Below, piece after piece: positions 8,446 through 17,017 of a stretch of DNA of 57,103 nt. Position 1 is the first letter of the stretch; every line of letters begins with the position of its first letter. The stretch is from contig DATJHO010000129.1 in NCBI GenBank assembly GCA_035493835.1, forward strand, positions 1-57,103. Direction: 5' to 3'. Source of the DNA: DASZTU01 sp035493835 (GTDB lineage: Bacteria; Pseudomonadota; Alphaproteobacteria; Rhizobiales; Devosiaceae). The position numbers were made by a program, and so were the translations under genes. The notes under the pieces were generated by a model. The model did no database searches. It saw only the letters and a program-made list of their open reading frames with translations, and was not told the origin of the DNA.

Positions 8446-8994
8446 CTAAAAATGGAACTGCGCCCCGAGGGTAATTTCGTTTTTGGAGTCGGCGCCGCTC
8501 GCGGGAAACCCATGTAGATACTGACCGCGGACGCTCATGTTGTCGGTAATGGCATATTCTAGACCGGCGCCGACCAGGGCGTCCCCCTGGTTGTCCGGGC
8601 CTGCATCGATGCCATAGCCCGCGGCTCCATAGAGCAGCGCATTGTCGGTTACCAGCAGGCCCGCGCGGCCGATGCCTTTCACGGAACCGGTCCCGCCGGC
8701 GCCACCCTGAAGCCCCTCGACGGAAACTTCCGCGCCCGCGAGCACATAGTTGAACGTCACGTTCACGCCCGCATCGATGCCTAGCCCGGTCTGGTCTCCG
8801 CTCACCGCCCCGTGGCTATAGCTGCCGTACACACCGGCATAAAAGCCACGCCAGTCGAAGGCCGGCTGGGTGGACGAGATCGGGAGCTGCTGGGCGGTGC
8901 TCGTCGGATACGCGATCAGGTCGGCCGCTCGGGCAGCCGAAGGCGCCGCAAGCGCGGACAAGCCTATGAGCGCAGCCGTAACGAGGTAACGCAT
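8446..8994 (-). CDS. Outer-membrane beta-barrel protein, Omp25/Omp31-like porin family
   Basis: A 182-residue outer-membrane protein. Residues 1-23 are a signal peptide ending at AARA-ADL. The mature protein carries FDWRGFYAGVYGSYSHG, the hallmark opening of the small Hyphomicrobiales porin/immunogenic-protein family, then alternating glycine/aromatic strands, and ends in EITLGAQFHF with the terminal Phe needed by the barrel-insertion machinery. It is somewhat shorter than typical members (about 200-260). It is monocistronic. Confidence 0.88.
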   Translation of the reverse strand: MRYLVTAALIGLSALAAPSAARAADLIAYPTSTAQQLPISSTQPAFDWRGFYAGVYGSYSHGAVSGDQTGLGIDAGVNVTFNYVLAGAEVSVEGLQGGAGGTGSVKGIGRAGLLVTDNALLYGAAGYGIDAGPDNQGDALVGAGLEYAITDNMSVRGQYLHGFPASGADSKNEITLGAQFHF

Positions 8995-9296
8995 GCTTCC
9001 TCTCTTCCATAGCCCGGCAGGCCGCGCCCAACCGGTCGTTTCCCCGTCCGAAAGCCCTCCCGTGTCCAGAGCCTAACAAGGATGCTGAGGAAAAAATGGG
9101 TCATTCATGCGACAGAAACAAGGCTGCGGCCGGTGTTGCCGGGGCACAACAGTTGGGAATTGGCGCGTGGCCCAATAGTTCGCCGCAAGATCAGCATGTG
9201 CCTTCAGCCTGCAACCCCTGCTGGTTTGAGCCAACCTTTCAAGCGGGCGCGCGTTGTTGCTGAAGCCAACCACCCAGCTGCTCCAGGAGAAATTGA
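8995..9296. other. Intergenic region between divergent porin and DUF883-like genes
   Basis: About 300 bases between divergently transcribed genes, so it should carry both promoters. CAGGAG at about 9284-9289 is the ribosome binding site of the right-hand gene. I see no confident promoter boxes or RNA. Confidence 0.4.
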
Positions 9297-9689
9297 ATGG
9301 CGGACAGGAACGAGACCAGCGAAGCGGTCTCCCAACGCATCAACGCGACGAAGGAGGCTACGGAAGCGCTGGCCGAGACCACTTCCACAGTTGAGAGCGA
9401 GCTCATTGAGCGCATCGCCTCGCTGCGCGAGCAGCTTGCGGATCTGGCGCGGCAGGTGGAAGCGTTCGCTCAGGATCAACTGACCGAAGCGCGGGACCTG
9501 GCTGCGGAAGTCGGCAACGCCGGAGCCGATGTTGCACGCCGTGCGGGTCGCCGTACGGCAAGTGCGGCGCGAGCGGTTCGCGACGATCCCATTCCCGTCG
9601 TGGTGGCGCTAGGCGTCCTGGCCCTCCTCACCGCCTTCTTCGTTGCGCGCCGTCAGGAGCAGCACGAATTCCGCCCCTCGAGGCGCTAG
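9297..9689 (+). CDS. DUF883-like (YqjD/ElaB-type) membrane-anchored helical protein
   Basis: 130 residues. Residues 1-90 form a long charged helix rich in Ala, Glu and Arg. One membrane segment follows at about 100-118 (PVVVALGVLALLTAFFVARR) with a short basic tail. This architecture matches the DUF883/ElaB/YqjD group, whose E. coli members tether ribosomes to the inner membrane in stationary phase. Assignment rests on architecture and composition rather than a signature motif. CAGGAG precedes the ATG. Confidence 0.65.
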   Translation: MADRNETSEAVSQRINATKEATEALAETTSTVESELIERIASLREQLADLARQVEAFAQDQLTEARDLAAEVGNAGADVARRAGRRTASAARAVRDDPIPVVVALGVLALLTAFFVARRQEQHEFRPSRR

Positions 9690-9757
9690 TCCGGCAGGCC
9701 GACATCCCTATCGGCAACTCGAGTCACGAAGCCAGCTGTCGAAACAAGGAGGAAACA

Positions 9758-10393
9758 ATGAAGCTGAGCATTCTTGCCGCCTCGGCGGCTCTGCTGCTGA
9801 GCGGGACGCCGTCGGCTTTTGCGCAGAATGCGATGACTTTCTTCGTGACGAGCGTTGGTCTCGGCGACGGCGGCAACCTTGGCGGCCTATCTGGTGCCGA
9901 TGCCCATTGCCAAAAACTCGCCGAAGCTGCCGGCTCAACCGGCCTGCAGTGGCACGCCTATTTGAGCGCCACCGGTGTCAACGCCAGGGACCGCATCGGC
10001 ACCGGGCCATGGAGCAATGCCAAGGGCCAGGTGATCGCCACCGACATCGCCAATCTGCACAGCGAGAACAACAAGCTCAACAAACTGACCGCCTTGACCG
10101 AAACCGGCGCGATCGTGAAGGGCCGCGGCGACCAACCCAATCAGCATGACATTCTGACGGGCAGCAATGCCGACGGCACAGTAGCCACCGGCCAGACATG
10201 CAACGACTGGACTTCCGGCAGCGGGGGAACGGCGATGCTGGGCCACCACGACCGCATGGGGCCGGATACGCTGGCGACAGCCAAGTCCTGGAACACCGCG
10301 CATCCTTCGCGCGGCTGCAGCCAGGCCGCCCTCGTCTCAACCGGCGGCAGCGGACTGCTCTACTGCTTTGCTACGCCGTCGAAGCGCAACTGA
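9758..10393 (+). CDS. Secreted lectin-like (C-type-lectin/endostatin-fold-like) protein
   Basis: 211 residues with a clear signal peptide (1-22, cut after AFAQ). The mature part begins MTFFVTSVGLGDGGNLGGL and includes GADAHCQKLAEAAG, NARDRIGTGPWSNAKG and late cysteines (TCNDWTSG, SRGCSQ, LLYCFA), a pattern I associate with bacterial secreted proteins annotated as lectins with an endostatin-like fold. The ligand is unknown. AAGGAGGAAACA provides a strong ribosome binding site. The gene ends against the convergent alcohol dehydrogenase gene. Confidence 0.65.
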   Translation: MKLSILAASAALLLSGTPSAFAQNAMTFFVTSVGLGDGGNLGGLSGADAHCQKLAEAAGSTGLQWHAYLSATGVNARDRIGTGPWSNAKGQVIATDIANLHSENNKLNKLTALTETGAIVKGRGDQPNQHDILTGSNADGTVATGQTCNDWTSGSGGTAMLGHHDRMGPDTLATAKSWNTAHPSRGCSQAALVSTGGSGLLYCFATPSKRN

Positions 10394-10439
10394 TCCGCTG
10401 AGCCAGCGGATCCCTCGCGACCGGCTGGGCCGCGAGGGA
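10392..10439. terminator. Two stem-loops between convergent genes
   Basis: Two hairpins in a row: GATCCGCTG-AGC-CAGCGGATC at 10392-10412, overlapping the stop of the lectin-like gene, and TCCCTCGCG with CGCGAGGGA at 10411-10439. Neither has a T tract, so factor-independent termination is uncertain, but the position between convergent genes suggests transcript-end processing or termination. Confidence 0.5.
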
Positions 10440-10455
10440 CAAAAGTGGTTTGCCG

Positions 10456-11520
10456 TCAGGCCGCGGCCTTCTCGGAGAGCGACGACATATCGATCACGAA
10501 CCGATAGCGGACATCGGACCGCTCCATCCGGTCCCACGCCTCGTTGATCTGATCCATGCGGATCATCTCGCACTCGGGCAGAATGTTCATGCGGGCGCAG
10601 AAATCGAGCATCTCCTGCGTCTCCTTGATGCCGCCGATCAGTGAGCCAGCGACGCTGCGACGCCCCATGATCATAGGAACGGTCGAGGTCTCGTCGAGAG
10701 GGCCGACCTGGCCCACGAGCACCAGGGTGCCGTCGACTTTGACGAGCGGCATGTAGGGGTTGATGTCGTGCTTGACCGGGACGGTATCGATGATGAGGTC
10801 GAAGGTCGAGGCGGCACCGGCCATTGCTTGCGCATTGTTCGAAAGCAGGAAGGCGTTGGCCCCCAGTTCGCGGGCATCCGCCTCCTTGTCCGCGGAGCGG
10901 CTCAGCACCGTCACGTGCGCACCGAGGCCGACGGCAAGCTTGATGGCCATATGGCCAAGGCCACCCATGCCAACGATGGCAACATGGCTGCCAGGCCCCA
11001 CACCCCAGGTGCGCAGCGGCGAATAGGTGGTGATGCCGGCGCAAAGCAGCGGCGCAGCCCGGGAGAGATCAAGGCCGTCGGGTACGCGCAGCACGAATTC
11101 CTCACGCACCACGAGGTGCTTGGAATAGCCGCCATAGGTGTTTTCGCCGTTGATCCGGTCGGGGCTGTTGTAGGTGAACGTAGCGCCCTCGGCGCAATAC
11201 TGCTCCTCGCCGGAGTGGCAATGGCCGCATTCCTGGCAGCTGTCCACCATGCAGCCGACCGCCACATTGTCGCCCACCTTGAAGCCGGTGACGTCCGGGC
11301 CGACCGCGGTCACGCGCCCGACGATCTCGTGGCCAGGAATAGCCGGATAGACCGGCGCGCCCCAGTCACCGCGGGCGGTGTGCAGGTCGCTGTGGCAGAC
11401 ACCGCTGTAGAGGATTTCCATTGCGACGTCGTTTGCGCGAAGCTCGCGCCGCTCGAAGGTGAAAGGGGCGAGGGGTCCGGTGGCGCTCTGCGCCGCATAG
11501 CCGATGGTCTTCATAGTCAT
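10456..11520 (-). CDS. Zinc-dependent NAD(P) alcohol dehydrogenase (YahK/AdhC type)
   Basis: A medium-chain dehydrogenase of 354 residues oxidising alcohols or reducing aldehydes. Catalytic zinc ligands are in SGVCHSDLHTARGDWG and PAIPGHEIVGRV. The structural-zinc cysteine cluster is CQECGHCHSGEEQYC. The Rossmann motif is VAIVGMGGLGHMAIKLA. The pattern CHSDLHTARGDWG fits the cinnamyl-alcohol-dehydrogenase-like YahK group, which prefers NADPH and aldehydes; the substrate here is not determined. ATGs at 11520 and 11514 are both possible starts. Confidence 0.9.
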   Translation of the reverse strand: MTMKTIGYAAQSATGPLAPFTFERRELRANDVAMEILYSGVCHSDLHTARGDWGAPVYPAIPGHEIVGRVTAVGPDVTGFKVGDNVAVGCMVDSCQECGHCHSGEEQYCAEGATFTYNSPDRINGENTYGGYSKHLVVREEFVLRVPDGLDLSRAAPLLCAGITTYSPLRTWGVGPGSHVAIVGMGGLGHMAIKLAVGLGAHVTVLSRSADKEADARELGANAFLLSNNAQAMAGAASTFDLIIDTVPVKHDINPYMPLVKVDGTLVLVGQVGPLDETSTVPMIMGRRSVAGSLIGGIKETQEMLDFCARMNILPECEMIRMDQINEAWDRMERSDVRYRFVIDMSSLSEKAAA

Positions 11521-11799
11521 CCGTAATTAAGTGAGTTTCAGCACGCCGCGTGGCGTGCCGAACAATCTCGTGCTCAGTGTATGCGAGCGAACCCTACGGG
11601 GGCGAACAGGTCAGCGTCCAGACGCAAAAATTTGCTCGCAGCCATGCTCTCAGCGCACACTAGTGTACGTTGATCTAAGATTTTGCCTGAGGTGAAAATC
11701 GAAGCTTGAGATCGGGTCGCGACCCCACTCGCGTGCCCCCACCCTCGGGGACCACCACCAATCCACCACCAAAAAACCTTGCGGCTTCAGGGGATTGGG

Positions 11800-11876
11800 T
11801 GGCGCGAGAGACGGGGCTCGAACCCGCGACCTTCGGCGTGACAGGCCGACGCTCTAACCAACTGAGCTACTCCCGC
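11800..11876 (-). tRNA. tRNA-Asp(GTC)
   Basis: A 77-base cloverleaf: acceptor GCGGGAG/CTCTCGC with one G-T pair, D-arm GCTC..GAGC, anticodon stem TCGGC/GCCGA with loop CTGTCAC (anticodon GTC), T-loop TTCGAGC, and encoded CCA. All arms pair. Confidence 0.96.
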
Positions 11877-12298
11877 ATCCTGAGCTTGGCGTTGCCCGCT
11901 CGATGCAGGCGCTCGTTTAGCGGTGCCCCCCGGGCAAGTCAAGCGCCCGTCACATTCTATTTTGGATAACCGGTGCGGGCGGCCCCGACTTTTCCACAGC
12001 GGGCGCCCGGAGCCCCCGCCAGCACTCCGAAGGCGCGCCCCTTTTTGCCCCTGTCACGGTGCGGGGTGCAAAAATCCGATGACCGGCCACGAAAGCCGGT
12101 CGACGGCCCACAATGGCACCGTGCGCGACAAAGCTGCGATTCGCGCACTCCCGTAGGAATCGCTCTCAAGGCTTAGAAGGAAAAGGATCTGCTCCGGCGA
12201 GCAGTCATGAGGGGCGAAGTGGAGAAGTCCATGGGGGCCGGCCCGGCAGACGCGGTGGAGAGCACCATACTCACCCCGAACAGCGCGGCCGGGAAAAT
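11877..12298. other. Gene-free stretch between tRNA-Asp and tRNA-Val
   Basis: About 420 bases. It probably holds the promoter of the left-facing tRNA-Asp gene. No coding or RNA gene is supportable; short open frames lack start signals. Confidence 0.4.
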
Positions 12299-12374
12299 TG
12301 GTGGGCGATGACGGACTCGAACCGCCGACATCCTCGGTGTAAACGAGGCGCTCTACCAACTGAGCTAATCGCCC
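12299..12374 (-). tRNA. tRNA-Val(TAC)
   Basis: A 76-base cloverleaf: acceptor GGGCGAT/ATCGCCC, anticodon stem CCTCG/CGAGG with loop TTTACAC (anticodon TAC), T-loop TTCGAGT, and encoded CCA. It lies about 170 bases downstream of hupB on the same strand. Confidence 0.96.
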
Positions 12375-12509
12375 GCCGTGCCACCGAACCGGAACTGCGG
12401 TGGCCCTGATTAGGGCGCGGGGCCCCTTCCCGTCAACCGCCAGAGCGCGATTCCGGGCATTTTGAGACGCAAAGGGCTCCTCTGCGCCAAAGCAGGGAGC
12501 CACATTGCC

Positions 12510-12530
12510 TGGCCGCCCCCAGGGCGGCCA
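12510..12530 (-). terminator. Stem-loop downstream of hupB
   Basis: A perfect 9-bp stem TGGCCGCCC / GGGCGGCCA with a 3-base loop, about 13 bases past the hupB stop. No T tract follows on the minus strand, so this may be an RNA 3'-end stabiliser rather than a classical terminator. Confidence 0.5.
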
Positions 12531-12542
12531 CCTACAGCCAGA

Positions 12543-12815
12543 TCAGTTGAGCGAGTCCTTGAGGACCTTGCCGGGCTTGAACTTGGCCTGGTTGGAGGCC
12601 GGAATCTGGATCTCGGCGCCGGTCGCGGGATTGCGGCCGGTGCTGGCCTTCCGCTGAGAAACGGAGAAAGTGCCGAAGCCGACCAGTCGAACTTCGTCGC
12701 CACCCTTTAGCGAACCGGTAATAGCCTCGAACACAGCGTCCACAGCGTCGCCCGCCTGCGCCTTGGTGACATTCGCCTTCTCGGCAACGACGCCGATCAG
12801 ATCGTTCTTGTTCAT
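12543..12815 (-). CDS. hupB: DNA-binding protein HU
   Basis: A 90-residue nucleoid protein that bends DNA as a dimer. The N-terminal helices start MNKNDLIGVVAEKANVTKAQ. The DNA-binding arm is VGFGTFSVSQRKASTGRNP, with the conserved RNP at its tip, and it ends FKPGKVLKDSLN. It has the usual HU length and lacks the IHF-specific features. It follows lon on the same strand, the common alphaproteobacterial order, but a strong terminator separates them. Confidence 0.96.
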   Translation of the reverse strand: MNKNDLIGVVAEKANVTKAQAGDAVDAVFEAITGSLKGGDEVRLVGFGTFSVSQRKASTGRNPATGAEIQIPASNQAKFKPGKVLKDSLN

Positions 12816-13054
12816 TGGGTTTCCTCACGGTGAATAACGCCCGCCGTCTCGGCGAACCAAAACCGCGTCAACTTTTTCCGATTCTGCCCGGAAAGCAAGG
12901 ATTTCCGGGCTATTCCAAACTTTGGCGCGCGCATTCTTGTTAACGAAAAGGAAATGTCCACAGCCCGGATCGGGATTTGACGCGGGTTGCCAGGGGGCGT
13001 CGAACCCGATTCGGCGCGGCTTCCCGAACAAAACGAGTGCCTTGATTCATAAAC

Positions 13055-13077
13055 AAAAACGGCGCCCGAAGGCGCCG
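13055..13077 (-). terminator. Rho-independent terminator of lon
   Basis: On the minus strand CGGCGCC-TTCG-GGCGCCG (7-bp stem with stable TTCG loop) is followed by TTTTTG. It lies about 25 bases after the lon stop. Confidence 0.9.
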
Positions 13078-13102
13078 CTTTCAATCCGTGTACCTGATGG
13101 GC

Positions 13103-15547
13103 TTAGTGCGGGAGCCCTGCCCCGGCTTCGTCCCCATCGACCGGATCGACTACCGCAGGCTCTGCGGCGCCATTTGCCTTCTCGTCATAGGTCCATTCGA
13201 TCGCCTCGGGCTTGCTGACGAGGGCTCGTTCGAGCACCTGCTCCATCCGGCTGACCGGCACGATCTCCATGCCCTTGGTGACGATGTCGGGAATCTCCTT
13301 GAGGTCGCGGACATTCTCCTCCGGGATCAGCACCGTCTTGACCCCGCTGCGCAGTGCCGCCAGCAGCTTCTCCTTGAGGCCGCCGATCGGCAGCACCCGG
13401 CCACGAAGGGTCACTTCGCCGGTCATGGCAATGTCGTGGCGCACCGGAATGCCGGTCATCACCGAAACGATCGCTGTGGCCATGGCAATACCCGCCGACG
13501 GACCATCCTTGGGCGTCGCCCCTTCCGGCACGTGGACATGGATGTCGCGCGTGTCGAACAGCGGCGGCTTGATGCCGAAGTCGGTCGCCCGCGAACGGAC
13601 ATAGCCGTTGGCCGCGGAAATCGATTCCTTCATCACTTCCTTGAGGTTGCCCGTGACCGTCATGCGGCCTTTGCCGTGGGTCATCACGCCTTCGATGGTG
13701 AGCAGTTCACCGCCGACCGGCGTCCACGCCAAGCCCGTCACCACGCCAACCGACGGCTCGGTGTCGAGCTCGCTGCGGACATAGATGGCCGGGCCGAGGT
13801 AATCCTCGAGCCGTGCATCGTCGATCGAGATCTTCTTGGTCTTGGACAGCATGATGTCCTTGACCGCCTTGCGCATGAGCTTGGAGAGCTCGCGCTTGAG
13901 GTTACGAACACCGGCTTCCCGCGTGTAAGTCCGGATCACCTTGGTGAGGTGTTCGTCGTCGATCTCGAATTCCGATGTCTGCAGCCCGTTTTCCTGGAGC
14001 GTTTCCGGGATCAGGTGCCGCCGGGCGATCTCGAACTTCTCCTCTTCGGTGTAGCCGGAGAGGCGAATGATCTCCATGCGGTCCATCAGCGGACCGGGGA
14101 TGTTGAGCGTGTTCGACGTCGTCACGAACATCACGTCCGAAAGGTCGTAGTCGACCTCGAGGTAGTGGTCGTTGAACGTGTTGTTCTGCTCCGGGTCGAG
14201 CACCTCGAGCAGGGCCGAAGACGGATCGCCGCGGAAATCCTGGCCCATCTTGTCGATCTCATCGAGCAGGAAGAGCGGGTTGGACTTGCCGGCCTTGCGC
14301 ACCGACTGGATCACCTTGCCCGGCATGGAGCCGATATAGGTCCGCCGATGGCCGCGAATCTCGGCCTCGTCGCGAACGCCGCCCAGCGACATGCGCACGA
14401 ACTCACGGCCGGTCGCCTTGGCGATCGACTTGCCGAGCGAGGTCTTGCCGACACCCGGAGGTCCAACGAGGCAGAGGATCGGGCCTTTCAGCTTGCCGGT
14501 GCGGCTCTGCACGGCCAGGTACTCGACGATGCGCTCCTTGACCTTTTCGAGGCCGTAGTGATCCGCGTCGAGGACTTCTTCCGCGTAGCCGAGGTCGCGC
14601 TTGATCTTGCTCTTCTTGCCCCACGGCAGCGAGAGCAGCCAATCGAGATAGTTCCGGACAACGGTGGCTTCCGCCGACATCGGGCTCATCTGCCGGAGCT
14701 TCTTCAACTCCTGGTTGGCCCGATCGCGCGCTTCCTTGGTGAACTTGGTGTTCTTGATGCGCTCTTCCAGCTCGGTGAGCTCGTTCTGGCCTTCTTCGCC
14801 ATCGCCGAGTTCGCGCTGGATCGCCTTCATCTGCTCATTGAGGTAGTACTCGCGCTGCGTCTTCTCCATCTGGCGCTTGACGCGGCCGCGGATGCGCTTT
14901 TCTACCTGCAGCACGCCGATCTCGCCCTCCATCAGGCCGAGGATCTTCTGCAGCCGCTCGCCGACTGAAACCGTGCTGAGAAGGTCTTCCTTCTCGCCGA
15001 TCTTGATCACGAGATGGCTGGCGATGGTATCGGCAAGCTTGGAGTGGTTCTCGATCTGGCCGACAGCCGCGACGACTTCGGCGGAGATCTTCTTGTTGAG
15101 CTTGACGTAATTTTCAAATTCGCTCTGGGCCGAGCGCGCCAGGGCCTCGATCTCGACGCGGTCGCCATCGGGCTCCTCGAGCACGGAGGCCACAGCTTCG
15201 AAATAATCCTGCGTCTGCAGGTACCGGTCGATGGACGCACGATTGAGCCCCTCGACCAGGACCTTGACCGTACCGTCGGGCAGCTTCAGCAGTTGCAACA
15301 CCGAGGCGATGGTGCCTGTCTGGTAGATCTGTTCGGGCGACGGGTCATCGTCCTGAGCATTCTTCTGCGTCACGACAAGAATGTGCTTGTCGTCCCGCAT
15401 TACCTCTTCAAGGGCCTTCACAGACTTTTCGCGCCCCACGAACAGCGGCACGATCATGCCCGGAAAGACCACGATATCGCGCAGGGGCAAAACGGGGTAA
15501 ACCCGTTCCCGATCGAGATCGGCGCCGCCTGAAGTGACTTCCGTCAT
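13103..15547 (-). CDS. lon: ATP-dependent protease La (Lon)
   Basis: A cytosolic AAA+ serine protease that degrades damaged and regulatory proteins. The 814 residues hold the N-terminal LON substrate domain (PVLPLRDIVVFPGMIVPLFV), the AAA+ module with Walker A GPPGVGKTSLGK and Walker B LFLLDEIDKMG, and the protease domain with the catalytic Ser in PKDGPSAGIAMA and Lys in GLKEKLLAA. I set the start at MTEVTSGGADL because AAAGGAAAAG precedes it; a longer frame to 15583 lacks support. A heat-shock-type promoter is proposed just upstream. Confidence 0.96.
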   Translation of the reverse strand: MTEVTSGGADLDRERVYPVLPLRDIVVFPGMIVPLFVGREKSVKALEEVMRDDKHILVVTQKNAQDDDPSPEQIYQTGTIASVLQLLKLPDGTVKVLVEGLNRASIDRYLQTQDYFEAVASVLEEPDGDRVEIEALARSAQSEFENYVKLNKKISAEVVAAVGQIENHSKLADTIASHLVIKIGEKEDLLSTVSVGERLQKILGLMEGEIGVLQVEKRIRGRVKRQMEKTQREYYLNEQMKAIQRELGDGEEGQNELTELEERIKNTKFTKEARDRANQELKKLRQMSPMSAEATVVRNYLDWLLSLPWGKKSKIKRDLGYAEEVLDADHYGLEKVKERIVEYLAVQSRTGKLKGPILCLVGPPGVGKTSLGKSIAKATGREFVRMSLGGVRDEAEIRGHRRTYIGSMPGKVIQSVRKAGKSNPLFLLDEIDKMGQDFRGDPSSALLEVLDPEQNNTFNDHYLEVDYDLSDVMFVTTSNTLNIPGPLMDRMEIIRLSGYTEEEKFEIARRHLIPETLQENGLQTSEFEIDDEHLTKVIRTYTREAGVRNLKRELSKLMRKAVKDIMLSKTKKISIDDARLEDYLGPAIYVRSELDTEPSVGVVTGLAWTPVGGELLTIEGVMTHGKGRMTVTGNLKEVMKESISAANGYVRSRATDFGIKPPLFDTRDIHVHVPEGATPKDGPSAGIAMATAIVSVMTGIPVRHDIAMTGEVTLRGRVLPIGGLKEKLLAALRSGVKTVLIPEENVRDLKEIPDIVTKGMEIVPVSRMEQVLERALVSKPEAIEWTYDEKANGAAEPAVVDPVDGDEAGAGLPH

Positions 15548-15642
15548 ATCTTTTCCTTTCCAAGGACGCGTGCAGAGTTTCAATCACGCGCCCGCAACCG
15601 GCCCATGCCCTCTCTGGAGCCATATCGCCGATTCTGCTCTAT

Positions 15643-15670
15643 AAGTAGGTTCGCCCGTTCACCGAACAAG
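15643..15670 (-). promoter_or_regulatory. Candidate sigma-32 (heat-shock) promoter of lon
   Basis: The minus strand reads CTTG, 17 bases, then CCTACTT. The alphaproteobacterial RpoH consensus is about CTTG-N17/18-CYTATNT, so only one defined position differs. It ends about 95 bases before the lon start. Found by eye. Confidence 0.45.
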
Positions 15671-15892
15671 TCAACTTCCACAGCCAATGTGCGGCGGAGC
15701 GGGCGGCGACAGGGGCAGTTATGCAACTTCATCGCCTCGGACGCTAGCTGCCAAAAGGGATGGCGGCATCATACTGACGTTCGATTAGGCAAAACTCGTG
15801 TAAAATTCTCCACGAATCTTTGTGATGCCTAAATGGAAGGCACCTCGCCCCGTCATCAGGCGCGGGGCGAAGTGTCGCGGGCGGTTCCCCTC

Positions 15893-16954
15893 TCAAGGGG
15901 TTGCAGGCTTGGGCGGCAATTGGACGCCGGGGGTCGACAGCGAGATCGCCACCTCTTCATCCGTCATTTCGACCGGTATGTCGGCAAAGAGCGGCGTCGA
16001 CAGATAGCGCTCGCCGGTATCGGGCAGCATGGCGAGGATCGAGGAGCCTTTTGGCGCATCGGCCGCCACCTTCAGGGCGCCGGCCACTGTCGCCCCCGCT
16101 GTGATGCCCACGAAAATGCCTTCCTGGCGGGCGAGCGCCATGCTCATTTTCATCGCCTCAGGCCCGGGGATCGTCAGGATTTGGTCGTAGAGATGAAGGT
16201 CAGTGGCATCGCCAGTGATCTTCGGGATGAAGTCGGGACTCCAGCCCTGCATCGGGTGCGGCTTCCAGGCCGGATGGCCGACAGTGGCCGTGCCATCGGG
16301 ATTGCGCGCCTGCTCCTCACCGCTGGTCAGCATGGGCGCGACGTCCGGCTCGCAAACGATGATCTTGGTCTCAGGCCGCTCCTGGCGCAGCACCTGCCCG
16401 ACGCCCTTGAGCGTGCCGCCGGTACCGAACCCGGTCACCCAGAAATCAAGCCTTTGCCCAGCAAAATCCCGGATAATCTCCTGCGCGGTGGTTCGCCGGT
16501 GGATTTCGGGGTTGGCCTCGTTCTCGAACTGCCGGGTCATGAACCAGCCATTGGCAGCGGCCAATTCCTTCACCTTCTCGACCATGCCACCGGCACGGGC
16601 GGCGGCGGGCGTCAGCACCACCTTGGCGCCGAGAAAGCGCATCAGCCGACGCCGCTCGACCGAAAAGGATTCGGCCATCACGATCACCAGCGGATAGCCC
16701 TTCTGGGCGCAGACCATGGCCAGCCCGATCCCGGTATTGCCGCTGGTGGCCTCGATCACGGTCTGGCCGGGCTTCAGTTCGCCCGATTTCTCGGCGGCCT
16801 CGATGACCCCAAGAGCCAAGCGGTCCTTGACCGAGCCGAGCGGGTTGAAGGCTTCGTTTTTCACCCAGAGGTCGATGCCCTCCGGCGCGAGCCGGTTGAT
16901 TTTGACCACAGGAGTGTTGCCGATAGTCTCGAGTATGTTGGCATAGCGAGTCAT
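15893..16954 (-). CDS. cysK: Cysteine synthase A (O-acetylserine sulfhydrylase)
   Basis: A PLP enzyme making cysteine from O-acetylserine and sulfide. The PLP lysine lies in NPLGSVKDRLAL. The substrate loop is EATSGNTGIGLA and the phosphate-binding glycines are GFGTGGTLKGVG. At 353 residues it is slightly longer than typical because of a C-terminal tail after DTGERYLSTPLF. It appears monocistronic. A stem-loop without T tract (TCGCCCCG/CGGGGCGA near 15845-15870) follows it. Confidence 0.93.
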   Translation of the reverse strand: MTRYANILETIGNTPVVKINRLAPEGIDLWVKNEAFNPLGSVKDRLALGVIEAAEKSGELKPGQTVIEATSGNTGIGLAMVCAQKGYPLVIVMAESFSVERRRLMRFLGAKVVLTPAAARAGGMVEKVKELAAANGWFMTRQFENEANPEIHRRTTAQEIIRDFAGQRLDFWVTGFGTGGTLKGVGQVLRQERPETKIIVCEPDVAPMLTSGEEQARNPDGTATVGHPAWKPHPMQGWSPDFIPKITGDATDLHLYDQILTIPGPEAMKMSMALARQEGIFVGITAGATVAGALKVAADAPKGSSILAMLPDTGERYLSTPLFADIPVEMTDEEVAISLSTPGVQLPPKPATP

Positions 16955-17017
16955 GAGGCGTCTCCTTCGTGTGAGATCCTCAGATTATGCCGCCGCGGTA
17001 GCGGCAACAAGGCGGCC

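Noticed and set aside
13088..14968. A 626-codon open frame opposite lon
   Set aside because: Antisense shadow of lon; composition rich in His, Arg and Asp typical of such frames, and no start signal.
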